Source: Fusarium oxysporum f. sp. lycopersici 4287
Taxonomy: Eukaryota > Ascomycota > Sordariomycetes > Hypocreales > Nectriaceae
Assembly (NCBI RefSeq): GCF_000149955.1
Contig: NC_030994.1
Span: forward strand, 496,001 to 560,000
Direction of reading: 5' to 3'
DNA length: 64,000 nucleotides
Shown: positions 19,968-31,947 of the stretch, in pieces
How the letters are laid out: each line of letters begins with the position of its first letter
Position numbering within the stretch: position 1 is the stretch's first letter
Made by a program: the position numbers and the translations under genes
Notes under the pieces: model-generated
Database searches by the model: none
Seen by the model: only the letters and a program-made list of their open reading frames with translations
What the model was told of the DNA's origin: nothing

Positions 19968-21487
19968 TCATCGCTTTGTACGCTTGGCTGGTCCAGATTC
20001 GTCGTCCATTGTCATCTCAACGTCTCCAGAAGATGCAATAATGGCTTCTTGAAGTAGCTTCTTCTCTCCAAGTCTGACAGCAATAGCCATGCGAGTTCGT
20101 TGGTTGAGGTCCTGCTTGAGTAGGTTTTCGTCTTCGGAAATGCTCGTCGGGTATCTTGCTACCAGAGCCTCCAGTGTCTTGGCCAGTACAGCTTGGTGGA
20201 TCTCGTCTCTCTTTCGCTTGTCGGGGATAGCATCGGGTTGTGCTTTCTTGATACCTTTGAGGAATGTCTTGAGTTGTTCTTGGAGATCTTCGGGCATGCT
20301 TTCGAATCGAGCGAGCTCGGCAAAGGTGCCATCCGAGTTGACCTCGCCTGTTTCTCGCTCCAAAACGAATGTGTCTTCAAATTCTTCGTCCTCTTCGAGA
20401 GCGCCACGCTGTTCAAGTTAGAAACGCCATCAGAGGGTGCACTCGACCTACAATCTGCTCCAAGACTTGACCTGGGATGCCAAAGTTGGAGGTCAGAGCT
20501 GACTCGACAATGTCCCAAGGAATTTCGACAACATCATAACGAGAATGCTTCTCGGTAACGTATCCGTATCTTCTTAGGAGCTCCGAGTTCGGGTGAGGGC
20601 CATAGTAGTTGAGAATCTCTTCGCCCGCCTTGATGGGCCTCAAGCTGGTCACGGTGAGACTCTCCTCTTCGTGGTTGACGTGAGCCTATTCTGTTAGCTT
20701 TGCCAGTCACTCAGGAAAATGACCCACGTTGAACTCGGCGTCGGCATTCAGAATGTCCGCCATTGGTACCATTCCCATCATCGACTTTCCGTCTCGGTCT
20801 TCAACCCAACCATCTGCCTCCTCCTCTTCCTCCTCGTCATTTTCAAGGTCGAAAGCATACGCCATGATGGTGCTGCCCATCCGGTGGGCAATCTCGATAA
20901 GCTCTGCATCAGTCTTGTTTCCGGCGTTGAAAATCTCAGAGTTGCTTCGAATAATGGGAAGCAGTGTCTTTTGGAACATATTTTCGGCATCAGCCTTGCC
21001 GATCTTGTGTCGCATATGACTGGCTTGAAGCTGGTCAAGCTCATTGTCAGACCAAAACATGGGCGTATCAAATGACAAAGGAAGAACATCGAAATAAGGC
21101 TTCCACTTGGAGTTTTTGCCCTGTAGATACTCGTAAATCATGATGAGGATAAGCGAACTCCATGAATCCAGTCCTGGTGCATCATCGTCATCAGGCTTGT
21201 CGAGATCAAAAGCATCTGGAATCTTTTTTGGCAGCTCCGAAGTTTCAACATTGATGATTCCTTTTCTCGGAATGGTAAATAGAGTTGTTTCCGCAGGGAT
21301 ATCCTCGAGAGCGACTGTTTTGTTAGCCTCGCCTGGCAGCCATGTATGAGCACCTACTTATACCACGACCAGCATTGCGATCACGAAGATCAACAATTTT
21401 AATGGCGTCGGAGAATGTAGCATCTGGCAAAGACTTGAACCAGCGCAAAAAGCTTTCGCTCGTTCCGTCAAAATTTGTAGAACCCAT
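19968..21487 (-). CDS. RKM4: SET-domain ribosomal protein lysine methyltransferase (Rkm4/SETD6-like)
   Basis: Members methylate lysines on ribosomal proteins (yeast Rkm4 acts on Rpl42) or, in animals, on RelA. Three introns (21315-21357, 20686-20727 and 20409-20451) give 463 residues. The split SET domain begins NAGRGI-ALEDIPAETTLFTIPR. After a helical insertion comes GMVPMADILNADAEFN with the family's ADxLNAD motif, then AGEEILNYYGPHPNSELLRR. The C-terminal Rubis-subs-bind-like domain includes LEALVARYPTSISEDENLL. An acidic insert (DEEEEEEADG) sits within the SET domain, as in other fungal members. The precise substrate is inferred from the family. Confidence 0.88.
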
Positions 21488-21667
21488 CTTGGCTGTTGTT
21501 TGAAGAAAGTTGAGGCTTCCAGGTTGACTTGGGAAGGTCTTGAAAACTTTTCGGACCTCCTACCCTGTATGTTCGGCCACCTCGATTTTCACCACACATT
21601 GAACAATATTCATGCAGTCTTCATTAATTGTACACTATTTACATGCAATTGCGACATTAAACCTTAA

Positions 21668-23632
21668 TCATTCTTCATCCCCATCTTGCTTCAACACAGG
21701 TGTCCCATCTTTGCCCTCCTTTGCCTTCTTAATCTCTCGCTTCTTCGGTCGCAACCATTCCTCCATACCTTCAGGCCAATACACTCTTGCTTGAGGACCT
21801 CCCATGCCAAAATCTTCAGCGCTAACAATCTTTTCAGGTACTTCAATGTCATCCTTCGCTTCTCCGTTGACGCCGTTTGCTTTTTTGCCCTTCTTTGCCT
21901 TCTTTTTGACGGCTTTTCGTGATTCATCTGGTCGTTCATATGGTACAATGTTGTTAAAAGTATCCCAACCGGGCAGTTTAAAAGTTCGCATCAGTTCAAA
22001 AACAGCTTGCTCCTTATCCTTGGCTTCAATCATTAGATCCATGTCGGGGGCACATGGTGGGAGAGTTTTGACTCTGGCGGAATGCTTGCGACGATCTCTT
22101 GGTGTGACTGCACTGGAAGTCTGCTCGCTGTAATGCATTTTCTGGGTAATTCCCTTCTTGGTCCAGGTAGCTTTGATGCGATCGTAAAGGCTTATAATGT
22201 CTTGGGAACCTTCTCTTATCGATGGGTCGAATATGATGTTGTGATGGTGGTAGTCGAGCACCAGAGGAATGTTGAGTTCTTCGCAAACAGGCAACAGATC
22301 GTGAACACTCCATGCGACATCGTCGTTTTCCAACACCAATCGTCGCTTGACACTGTCTGAAAGCTTGGCGTAGTTCTCTATGAATCGGGCAATGGGTTGC
22401 TTGCTTGTCGGCATAAGTGCCACCCATGTGCAGGATCATGACAGCATCGCGGTCAAGCTGTTCGGGGAAGTTTGAGTAGAGTAAGCATCTCATCGTGATA
22501 TTCCAGATCGCGCATGGCAGCGGCAACAACTTCTTTGCGTGGAGAACCAATCTGTGTAAATTGTCCAGGATGTGTCGTTAGACGATGATTCAGCTCTCCA
22601 GCTACTTTGCCAGCTTCTGCCAGCACCTCTGACGCAAAGGGCGCTAGCTTGTAACCATGTTCTGGATGACTTGCAAATGGAAACATCTCACTACTCAGTC
22701 TCATGAATCTGATGCCGTACTTGGCATTCCATCGAATCATTTTGACAATATCTCTTGCATTCGCCAGTCCCAATTCTTGTACATATTTGAGTCCTCGTTC
22801 GTGGTCTGCGGGTTTGTTCTTGTCTGGTCGGTTCTTGGTGGGGTGTTCTGGTTCATCAGGGTTTGTTAACGGGTGTCGATGTTCAATGATGGAGGCCATG
22901 CGACAGGTCCTCGAGGAAAAGACGGCCGGAGTTGCATTGCGTAAGTATGTATTTAGGCAGGCCTGGAAAGTCAGTAATGTCTGATGGTCACAGTGCTAAA
23001 CTCACATATCCCAACCTTCCTTTCCATGGTAGAGGAAGAGTTTCACTGTTGACAGGGGGAGGCCTGTTGGCACCGCGGTCCATGCCGTCGTCTTCACCTT
23101 TGGCATCAGCGACATCGCCAGCAGCGAGTTCGGCGTCGTACTCATCTAGTGGTACAGAGTTAACAACTTTTGACTTTCCTTCCAAGTTGCCTCGAGGAAC
23201 AACAGTATCCTTGTTCGGCGAGTACATTTTCGGTCGAATATCAGGTTCGTTGGCGGCTTCTTTCTTGACTTGAAGATCTGAGGACTCGACTGCAAGTCGT
23301 TGTGTTCTGACGACAGTCTGTAGCTTTTGCTCCATCTCGCTCAGCTCGCGCATAGCTTCTTCAACACCTTCGCCTGTATCCCAGACAGCCTTTGCTTTCT
23401 TTGGATCAGCAGCTTTTATTGGATCCGTGTCTGACTTTGGCCGTTCGGCAGCATCCTTTATTCTTCGACTGCTTCTCCTAGGAGCATCAGGCATCTCAGG
23501 TACAGGAGGTGGCGGATGAGCACCAGTTCTCTTCCGTTTCGATGTCATGGTTGTAGTCGTGCTGTATGCTCTACCAACTGAAAGTCGCAGGGAGAGAAGT
23601 CTTCCAGCAGATGTCAAGAAACGAGATGACAT
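21668..23632 (-). pseudogene. UVE1: UV damage endonuclease (UvdE/Uve1), interrupted by two +1 shifts
   Basis: Family members nick DNA 5' of UV photoproducts in an excision pathway independent of NER. Exon 1 (23632-23006) encodes a mitochondrial-type presequence, then from a second ATG at 23548 a KRKR-containing, disordered N-terminus. After an intron (22963-23005) comes the diagnostic RLGY-ACLNTYLRN, then FMRLSSEMFPFASH and THPGQFTQIGSP. The frame shifts by one at the GGGG at 22464-22467 and again at the GGG at 22394-22396 (plus strand). The rest continues with RLVLENDDVAWSVHDLLP and LDYHHHN. As written, translation stops after 378 residues, before part of the TIM barrel. A consensus with one base fewer at each run would be about 639 residues. 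Sequence error is the main alternative to real decay. Confidence 0.85.
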
Positions 23633-24394
23633 ACGTCGAATGATGTAAATGAGGAAGAAATGAATGTCATGAGGCGAAGCAGATATAATCGACAGGTCAA
23701 GTACCTGATAAATTCGGCAACGAACATTCTCCAAGATGTAAAGTAATGGTAGTCGGAGGAAGTGGCCCGAAGAGCCAATGACGCAGGGCGCGTCATGCAT
23801 GGTCTGGGAACGATGTTGCATCCGGTAGGGCTATTATTGTCATTATTTCCGGGGCAAACGTCTCTGGTAACACAATGGGGCATAAACCCCCCTGCATCAA
23901 CTGCTGAATTGCTGGCTTGTCGAACGGTCAATTCACCAAGCGATCCATGACCAAAATCCTCGATCCAGACCCTGCTGATGGCGATGAAGTCATTTAGACT
24001 TGGGTGGGCTGATCGCCGATCCGTCATGGTGGCGGTACGTACTTTGTCACCAGCTTTTGCTCCGCTGTGACGCTCAAACCACCCAACAACGGAAGACTGC
24101 ATCAAACCGTAGGAGATACTCCGGAAGAAATGAGCACAGCCAATGAATTGAATCGGAAGGGGCCGGAGAAGTGTTGAATAAGCTCCACAAACAACTGAAA
24201 CATTCAGATATACGGCATCGAGATGCTGAAGGTAACTGTTGTGGCTGAAGCTGAACTAATCAGGAACCGTACCTTGCCGCAGGCTGCGTGTAAGCATCAT
24301 CAAGCTGCGTTGACAGTTGTATGAGAAAGCCTGGCTGGATAGCAACCATTGACATTTAAACTAGAGATTAGTGATCAATTAAGTGTGGCGGTGA
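23633..24394. other. Intergenic, UVE1 upstream region
   Basis: There is no gene in these 762 bp. They hold the UVE1 promoter and the 3' end of the RING gene. Confidence 0.5.
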
Positions 24395-25107
24395 TCACCA
24401 AAATGGTGTCACGCTCAAAGCTGTTTCGCGACGTGGTATCCCTTGGTAATACGGCATTCTGCATACAGGACAATCATATCGTTCGATCAAGAACCAAGAC
24501 GAAAGGCATTTTGAATGAAAAGAATGCCCGCACGTGTTTATCGTCATAATGTCGTCTTCAGCTTCATCGGTCGTCGTTTGTTCACTTGGACCGGGTTTGG
24601 CTTGATTTGTCTCGTGAGACGTCACTGTTGAAACCTTTTCGAGAATCGGACGTGGGTCGGCGTTGACGGTGTGTACTGGTTCTGGAACAAGAGGACCTAT
24701 GCAGATGGGACTGAGAATGTCAGCAAGATCCTAGGAGCGGCCCGTGCAAGCTCCGGCCGAGATGCATGAAAGCGGAGATAAGACTTCCGTATCTCTCGAC
24801 CGGAAGTGGATGCACTCACCATTCACCGAACCCGGACAGTGGAGTCTGAGCTTCAATGTCGGCGGTGGGATCGGGATTCGTTTGTGGAATGACCGTTGAG
24901 GTTGTAACGGTGCTGAGTTTTCGACGGGCATTGTCCAGTTGATTAGGTTGGGGATTGAAAACCTTCTCCGACGCTCTCCGCACGCTCATTCTGAAGCATA
25001 CTCTTTTTCAGTTAGCAGTGGCCAATTTGACTGTGGAAGACATACAGAGGACCCATGATAATGATAAAGAGAAAAAGCACGAGCAGAATGATCCCAACTG
25101 GCTCCAT
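24395..25107 (-). CDS. Membrane-anchored RING-H2 finger protein (putative E3 ligase)
   Basis: Two introns (24991-25045 and 24711-24819) give 182 residues. The first exon encodes a hydrophobic anchor, GIILLVLFLFIIIMG, right at the N-terminus. The third exon begins with the first zinc pair CPIC and later has CGHSFHSKCLSSWF and CPVCRMPYY, the C-H-H-C and C-C ligands of a RING-H2 finger. The loop between the second and third ligands is about 56 residues, longer than the usual 9-39. RING-H2 proteins of this layout act as E2-binding ubiquitin ligases at membranes. The second intron, 109 nt, is the longest found in this window. Substrate and compartment are unknown. Confidence 0.82.
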
Positions 25108-26590
25108 TTTCAGTGACAGAAACGAAAATGCGGTGTTTTGTGAGGGTTCAGTAGTCAAATTGACAAGTGCGAGAATTGCCTGATAATGGCCGCGGCATGT
25201 GACTTCAATTATAGCAATCGAGACTGATTAAAGTGCTTGCAGTCGTGGCTACAAGCCTAAGACCTGGTTCTAGAACATCAGAGTGATTGTTTGGTGCCGG
25301 TTCGAAATATCGCAATGGCATGGCTGTGCATCAACAGTTCTGACCATTAATTGATGAGTATTCCGAGCCGTGAGAATGATTCAGCTTTAGAGCAAATGAC
25401 GAGATGTTTATTGTCTTGGCAGAGCTTGGCAAGTGTTGCGAAGTTGATGTTTGGTATCAGTTGGTATCAGAAGGCTGAGGCTGTGAAGCCGCTATCTTAG
25501 CTTTGCATCGGTTGAGCGGGCAAGAGCCGACCTCCCAGAAGCACAATGAACCTGGCAGGTAGGGTACCTTCGGTAGGAGGGCTGTACTGCCTCTACCACC
25601 GCGCCATGATGAATCAGGAAGGACGAATAAGAGGCCAACATCTCTTTTTCTCTTCTCTTACGTAAGTGCTGTCATATAATACGAATAATAACTACATTTT
25701 TTAATCCTGGTTCTTAAACGTCCAAGACTACTACGTAATTGCCGAATCTTATCTCACATATCGCGGAGACGGGAATCTGGGGATTGTTTAGACCCTTGAA
25801 GGTAGGAGGTGAAGACCGACTCCCCGATGGAGAGATCCGCTTTTCCGATACCTTTGTTTCTCTCAGAATTTGATCTAAAAATGACTTGAAGCTTAACAAG
25901 TACCGAGATAATGAATACGAAACGTTTCTACGACTGTCTGAGCACTTCTGAGTCTCAAAAAGACCAAGAATAACTGTTTTCAGCGTCAAATTATGTCATT
26001 GCCATGTGCCCTATCGAAAGAACCAGGTTGGAGGACACAGCAACGCCAAGAAGCAAGGACCACCACTAATGACTTTAAGCTCTTGAGATAAACTTGGCGC
26101 ATCGACAGCGCAGATAAAGATCCTGCTTCAGTCTAAGGTTGTTTAAGCTTCATGATAGCTAAATGTGAGTTAATCTTGAAACCCTCCAGGGTTCCAAGTA
26201 CTCAAAACAGACATTCATCACACATGTTACCAACTCAGGTGGCAATATCTTCAACACTCGAACCTCCAAACCGCCTCAACACAATGCGGCTTACATCCTC
26301 CGACGTATCGTCTTGGCATATTACTCTGAATGCCAATCATCTCCACATATAAAAATTCTCCTCCAAATAAAATTGTTTAACCATGAGCGACCTTGGCGCA
26401 ACCTTTGTTTCGCATGCACCTCCTGTGATGGTAACTCTTGGCACATCCACCTTGATCCACCTCACGGTCCATCGGTGTCCTACTTGGAAGGTTTCTTGAA
26501 GTTGATCCCCAGTGAAGGTGCAGCTTAAAAGGGCTTCTCCCTCTCCTCTTTCTAAAATTCTCAACTCATTCCTCTTCATCAACTGTCAAA
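25108..26590. other. Long divergent intergenic region, RING gene / ENA ATPase
   Basis: These 1.48 kb hold the 5' flanks of both genes. A 91-codon minus-strand frame at 25714-25989 lacks recognisable features. Bases 26520-26590 are pyrimidine-rich, typical of a core promoter for the ATPase. ENA genes are usually controlled by salt, pH (PacC GCCARG) and carbon signals. I did not find a convincing PacC cluster by eye. Confidence 0.5.
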
Positions 26591-29500
26591 ATGGGCCAGA
26601 ACGAAGAAGAGAAGCCTCACATCTCGGGCCAAGCCAACTCTCCCATGACGGCACCTGCTCATGCTCTTACCTTTGAGCAGGTCGCCCAGGAGCTTAATGG
26701 TAATCTCGATGATGGTCTCACTGAATCCGAGGCCAAGCAGCGTCTCGAGACTTATGGTCGAAACGAATTCGGCGAACAAGAAGGTGTTCAACCTCTCAAG
26801 ATCTTTATCGGGCAGATCGCAAATGCCTTGACTCTAGTAAGTTACCTTCCACAGGCTTCCTTCGAGTATACTTGAAAGGAAGCTTTAGAGATAACGGTAG
26901 AGTCGCTCATTTGCCCTTTGGGGGACAGGTTCTCATCCTTGCCATGGCTGCCTCTTTTGGTATCAAGTCTTGGATCGAGGGTGGTGTTGTAGCCGCCGTC
27001 ATTGTGCTCAACATTGTCGTTGGTTTCCTTCAAGAGTTCCAAGCGGCCAAGACTATGGACTCCCTGCGTTCTCTTAGCTCTCCTACCGCCCACGCTGTCC
27101 GCAACGGTAACAACCAAGTTGTCGTGACTGCTGAGATTGTCCCTGGTGACATGGTTGAACTCAAGACTGGCGACACCATTCCTGCGGATATTCGTCTTGT
27201 CGAGGCTGTCAACTTTGAAACCAACGAAGCACTTCTCACCGGCGAGTCTCTCCCTGTTCGCAAAGAGATCAACAAGACCTTTCCAGACGATACTGGCCCA
27301 GGTGATCGGCTTAACGTTGCTTATAGCTCGTCTACTGTGACAAAGGGACGAGCTCGCGGCATTGTCTTTGCTACTGGCACCTACACTGAGATCGGTCAGA
27401 TTGCTGTTGCTCTTCGCGGCAAGTCATCCAAGCGCCGACAGCCAAAGAGGGATGCCGAGGGTAACACCAACTTTGGTCGCTGGATGCAAGCTTGGACTTT
27501 GACTGGTTCTGATGCTGTTGGGAGATTCCTTGGTGTCAATGTCGGTACTCCTCTTCAGCGCAAGCTCTCCAAATTGGCCATCATTCTTCTCGGAACGGCT
27601 ATTGTGTGTGCTATTATTGTTCTGGCGGCCAATGATTTCAGCTCGCAGAGGGAAGTCATCATTTATGCTGTGGCAACTGGTCTCTCTATGATCCCAGCTT
27701 CTCTGATTGTTGTTCTGACTATCACTATGGCTGCTGGCACAAAGCGTATGGTCCAGAGACATGTCATTGTCCGTAACCTGAAGAGTTTGGAAGCTCTGGG
27801 TGCTGTAACCAGTAAGTACCACTCAATGTTACACAAACATAGCTAACCTTTTAGACATTTGCTCTGACAAGACTGGAACTCTTACTCAAGGTACCATGAT
27901 CGTCAAGAAGGCTTGGATCCCTGGACGTGGCACATACTCTGTTGGCGCTTCCAATGAACCATTCAACCCTACCCTTGGAGACATCACCCTTACCGAGGAC
28001 CAGCCCAAGAACATCAACTTCCAGAGTGAAAAGTCCGAAGGTACATCAATCGACCCCGCTTCCCAGCCTGCCCAAGACCCCAGTCTTGTCGAGTACCTCA
28101 ATGTCGCCTCGCTTGCCAATCTTGCTACTGTCCATGAGATTGAAGGCGAGTGGCATGCTCGTGGAGACCCAACTGAGATTGCTATGCAAGTATTTGCTTC
28201 AAGATTCAACTGGAATCGTATGCGATTGTCCTCTGGTGATAACCCCCGCTGGCGTGAGGTTGCCGAATTCCCTTTCGATTCAGATGTCAAGAAGATGTCC
28301 GTCATTTTCCACGACAGCGAATCTCAGAAGCAGTGGGTTTTCACAAAGGGTGCGGTTGAGCGTGTCTTGACTTCATGCCCCGTCTATGCTGTTGGCGACG
28401 AGATTCTCGAGTTCACCGATGCCATTAAGGAAGATGTTTTGAGCAACATGGAATCCCTGGCTCGACTTGGTCTCCGTGTTCTTGCTCTTGCCAGCCGAAC
28501 GGATATCCCACACGTCGAAGATAACGAGGCTGAACTTGATCGTGGACTCTTCGAGAAAGACCTTGTCTTCCGTGGCCTTATCGGCTTGTATGATCCTCCT
28601 CGCCCTGAATCTGCCCCTTCAGTCAGGAAATGTCACGAAGCTGGTGTCAGCGTTCACATGCTTACTGGCGACCACCCTGAAACAGCCCGTGCTATCGCTT
28701 TGGAAGTTGGTATTCTACCTGCCAAGATGTCCGAGATCCCCAAGGATGTCGCCAAGGTCATGGTTATGGCTGCTTCAGAGTTTGACAAACTCTCCGATGA
28801 TGAGATCGACCAGCTTCCACTTCTGCCTCTTGTCGTCGCTCGGTGTGCCCCTCAGACCAAAGTCCGCATGATTGAAGCTCTTCATCGTCGCAAGGCTTTC
28901 GTCGCCATGACCGGTGATGGTGTCAATGACTCGCCCAGTTTGAAGCGATCAGACGTGGGTATTGCTATGGGACAGGCTGGATCTGACGTTGCCAAGGAAG
29001 CGTCCGACATTGTCTTGACTGATGACAACTTTGCTTCTATTCTCAACGCTGTTGAGGAAGGCCGAAGAATGTTTGACAACATCCAAAAGTTCATTCTACA
29101 CGTTTTGGCTGAGAATATTGCTCAAGCTTGTACGCTCCTGATCGGTCTTGCTTTCAAGGATAGAAACAACTTGTCGGTTTTCCCTCTCGCACCTGTCGAG
29201 ATTCTCTGGATCATCATGATCACATCTGGTATGCCTGATATGGGTCTTGGCTTTGAGATTGCCGCCCCAGATATCATGCAGCGTCCTCCTCAAAACGTAT
29301 GTTTCCCCCCTTCTCTTTATGAAATCCTACTAACCTGTGTAGTTGAAACAAGGTGTATTTACTCCTGAACTCATGCTTGACATGGTCGTCTACGGCCTTT
29401 GGATGTCAGCCCTTTGCCTCGCTTCATTCGTCCTTGTTTTGTACGGCTTCGGCAACGGCGCTGATGACATTGGAGAGAACTGCAACAACACATACAGTGA

Positions 29501-29978
29501 AGACTGCAGGGTCATTTTCCGCGCTCGTTCAACAACTTTTGCATGCTTGACCTGGTTTGCCCTATTCCTCGCCTGGGAGATGATCAACATGAGAAGGTCT
29601 TTCTTCCGAATGCAACCCAAGAGCAAGAAGTACTTCACTCAGTGGATCTACGATGTGTGGAGGAACCCCTTCCTGTTCTGGGCCATTATCGCTGGTTTTG
29701 TTACCATGTTCCCCATCATCTATATCCCCGGACTCAACACCGTCGTCTTTAAGCATGCCCCTATCTCTTGGGAATGGGGTATTGTTTTTGTTGAAGCTGT
29801 GCTCTTCTTTCTCGGCATTGAATCTTGGAAATGGGCTAAGCGTATCTATTTCCGTCGCCAGGCTCGTAAGTCTACGGGCGGTGTCTCTGATCTGGAGACT
29901 CGCGTCTTTGGCAAGTATTATAACATGGGTGGAAGCCGTGATGAAGAGAGTGGCCACAATGAGAAGAGTTCCGATTAG
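26591..29978 (+). CDS. ENA1: ENA-type Na+/K+-exporting P-type ATPase (type IID)
   Basis: It pumps Na+ or K+ out across the plasma membrane and is the main fungal sodium-detoxification pump at high pH. Three introns (26837-26928, 27812-27854 and 29297-29342) give 1068 residues. The N-terminal cation-ATPase domain opens TFEQVAQELNGNLDDGLTES. TGES lies at residues 186-189, the phosphorylation motif CSDKTGTLTQG has Asp381, and TGDGVND spans about 729-735. The last exon contains four hydrophobic helices and ends in a basic then acidic cytosolic tail. The segment PLAPVEILWIIMITSGMPDMG distinguishes ENA pumps from SERCA and PMCA types. The length matches the family. The first intron (92 nt) lacks an obvious branch point but is needed for frame. 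Confidence 0.95.
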
Positions 29979-30641
29979 CTGGATGAATGGGCCACAACCT
30001 GAAGTCTGGTAAGATGGTTGGTAAGTATGTCGTCAGTTAGATAGTCCACTCTGCAAGCGTGTAATCGTTAGTTTAGTTAAATCGATACCTAGTTAGCAAA
30101 CTCGTTCATGATCCAGTGATGCTCGAAATAAGTCTTGATACAGTAGTCACTACCAGCCCACGAGCTACCAGTGATGAGTGGAAACTCGTTGCCCAGCTCG
30201 TTGCGTCTGGCTGGGTCACTCGCGGAGGTGTTTGTGAGGAGCCTGCAGAAGTACACCTTGATCAATAGGAGAGGCTGTAGACATTCGAGGAAGCAGGCTC
30301 ACAAGCAGAACTTGCATTGATTGATGAGATTGCCAGTGCTAGCAGCCGGCACCTTTCAATAGCTTCAACTCTGATTCATGGTGCCTGCTTCAAGCTGTTT
30401 CTTCGCCTTCACCTGGACCATACTCTCTTCTTCCTTTCAACTTTCCAACACCCCTTTATTGTCACATTCATCTCGTATCTTTATTCAGCGTATGGCCATC
30501 TGATTCTTTATTCGTATCTCGCTCATTTCACTTTATCCAAATTCTAGTTCATCTGGTAAGTTCATCAACCCCACCGGTAATAGCGAAACTGATGTGTTGA
30601 ATAACAGCGTACGACCATCTCTTACAGTAGAATTAATTGAG
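29979..30641. other. Intergenic with probable 5'-UTR intron
   Basis: This holds the 3' flank of the ATPase and the leader of the next gene. Bases 30556-30607 look like a 52-nt intron (GTAAGT...AACAG) in the 5' UTR of the gene starting at 30642. Confidence 0.45.
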
Positions 30642-31082
30642 ATGAACTCCAAGCACACCAGTGGACTGAAGCGGAAGGCATCAGACAAGCTAGAAACTGT
30701 CTCCATGGATGAGTTTCTTCGCCGACTCGGTCCAGGAGGACGCAGAGACTGGGTCAATAAGACTCGAGGCACCATTGATCTTTTTGAAGCATATGAATCC
30801 AAAAACCCTGCTGAGACAACTCGCGACAACACTCAGCTGGGAGGTAAGAAACCATGGCAGAAAGAGTTTAACTATTCATTTACCAACAGCGATTCAGGTA
30901 ACTCCAAGGCCGAGGGAACTTCCAACACCAAATCCTCACAGGACATGGACAATATTCGAAAAATTGGGCGTCTGATGGAACGTGTTGAGGCTTTGGAGGC
31001 TGAGAACCGGGCTTTGAAGAAGAAGAACTCTGAGTTGGAGGACAAGCAAGCGAAGGTGGTGAAGCTGCTTACAGATGATTGA
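30642..31082 (+). CDS. Small coiled-coil protein (146 aa)
   Basis: The frame starts at ATG 30642, the first after a probable leader intron. The N-terminal half is basic and has SMDEFLRRLGPGGRRDWV, followed by a Ser/Asn-rich linker. The last 50 residues (LMERVEALEAENRALKKKNS and onward) form a clear heptad coiled coil without a bZIP basic region. No domain is recognised. It may be a scaffold or centromere/nuclear factor, but that is not shown. Coding nature is supported by the coiled coil and an intact frame. Confidence 0.65.
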   Translation: MNSKHTSGLKRKASDKLETVSMDEFLRRLGPGGRRDWVNKTRGTIDLFEAYESKNPAETTRDNTQLGGKKPWQKEFNYSFTNSDSGNSKAEGTSNTKSSQDMDNIRKIGRLMERVEALEAENRALKKKNSELEDKQAKVVKLLTDD

Positions 31083-31947
31083 GAACAACTCACAACTCAA
31101 CCAAGTAGTTGGCATGCTTCTGGGCTGCATTATCTGGATTTTGCTGGCAAGATGCATGCCGCTGATGGTAATGCTGGCATGAGCGGTTTACAAGATCTAG
31201 ACCAAGGAAGATCAATATCGTTTCATCTCATCGTAGAGATGGCCAATCATTCAAGTTTGAGTGGTTTTTCGAATGACGAACAAGGTTGCATCGCATCCAA
31301 CCATTCCCCTCTAAACATTCGGCTGTGTGACGACCCTTTCATTGGGAAAATGACGTATTTTGAGGCCGGCAAGTTGGCGGTGCGAATAACGATATCAGGT
31401 CTTTTCATGATTTGCCATATTGCAATCTCAAGATGATGAGAATACAATTGTGATAACAAACTTCTAATCGCGAGATAACAACTCGTTAATGCATTCACGT
31501 GCGTAATCTCACGATATTCCAGATGTTTCCTGCATCAAAGAGGGTGTACTAGAAATGGGACGACAAGGGTATTCCCCGTCACAACCGTTATGTACGACCA
31601 AAAAAATGACTGAAAAGGCTAGAATAACGGGATTAACAGAGAAATCCTTATTATCTTCATATATCGCCATCATTCGTTTAGCATCACACGCCGTTAATCA
31701 AGGCTTGGTACGTACCAGCCCCTCCAAATCCTGGGGTCTCAGGCCACTGCGTCATTGGATGTTATAGGCCCTCCCCGCCTCTTTTACTGATGATCTGCTC
31801 ACGAGCACAGTGTTTCATCTTTCAACCTGATCTCGCGACTACATCACAGGCAAACACCACGTTCAACCGCACTTTATCTCAGATACAACGCCTTGGGCTT
31901 CAGCTCTGGCTTTAACCCTTTCAACTCAAGCTTCCGACTATACCAAA
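31083..31947. other. Intergenic, GLC8 upstream region
   Basis: No gene is seen in these 865 bp. The last 100 bases are pyrimidine-rich promoter and leader for the PP1 inhibitor gene. Confidence 0.5.

Noticed and set aside
25714..25989. 91-codon minus-strand frame in the ENA promoter
   Set aside because: No motif, no introns and no codon bias.
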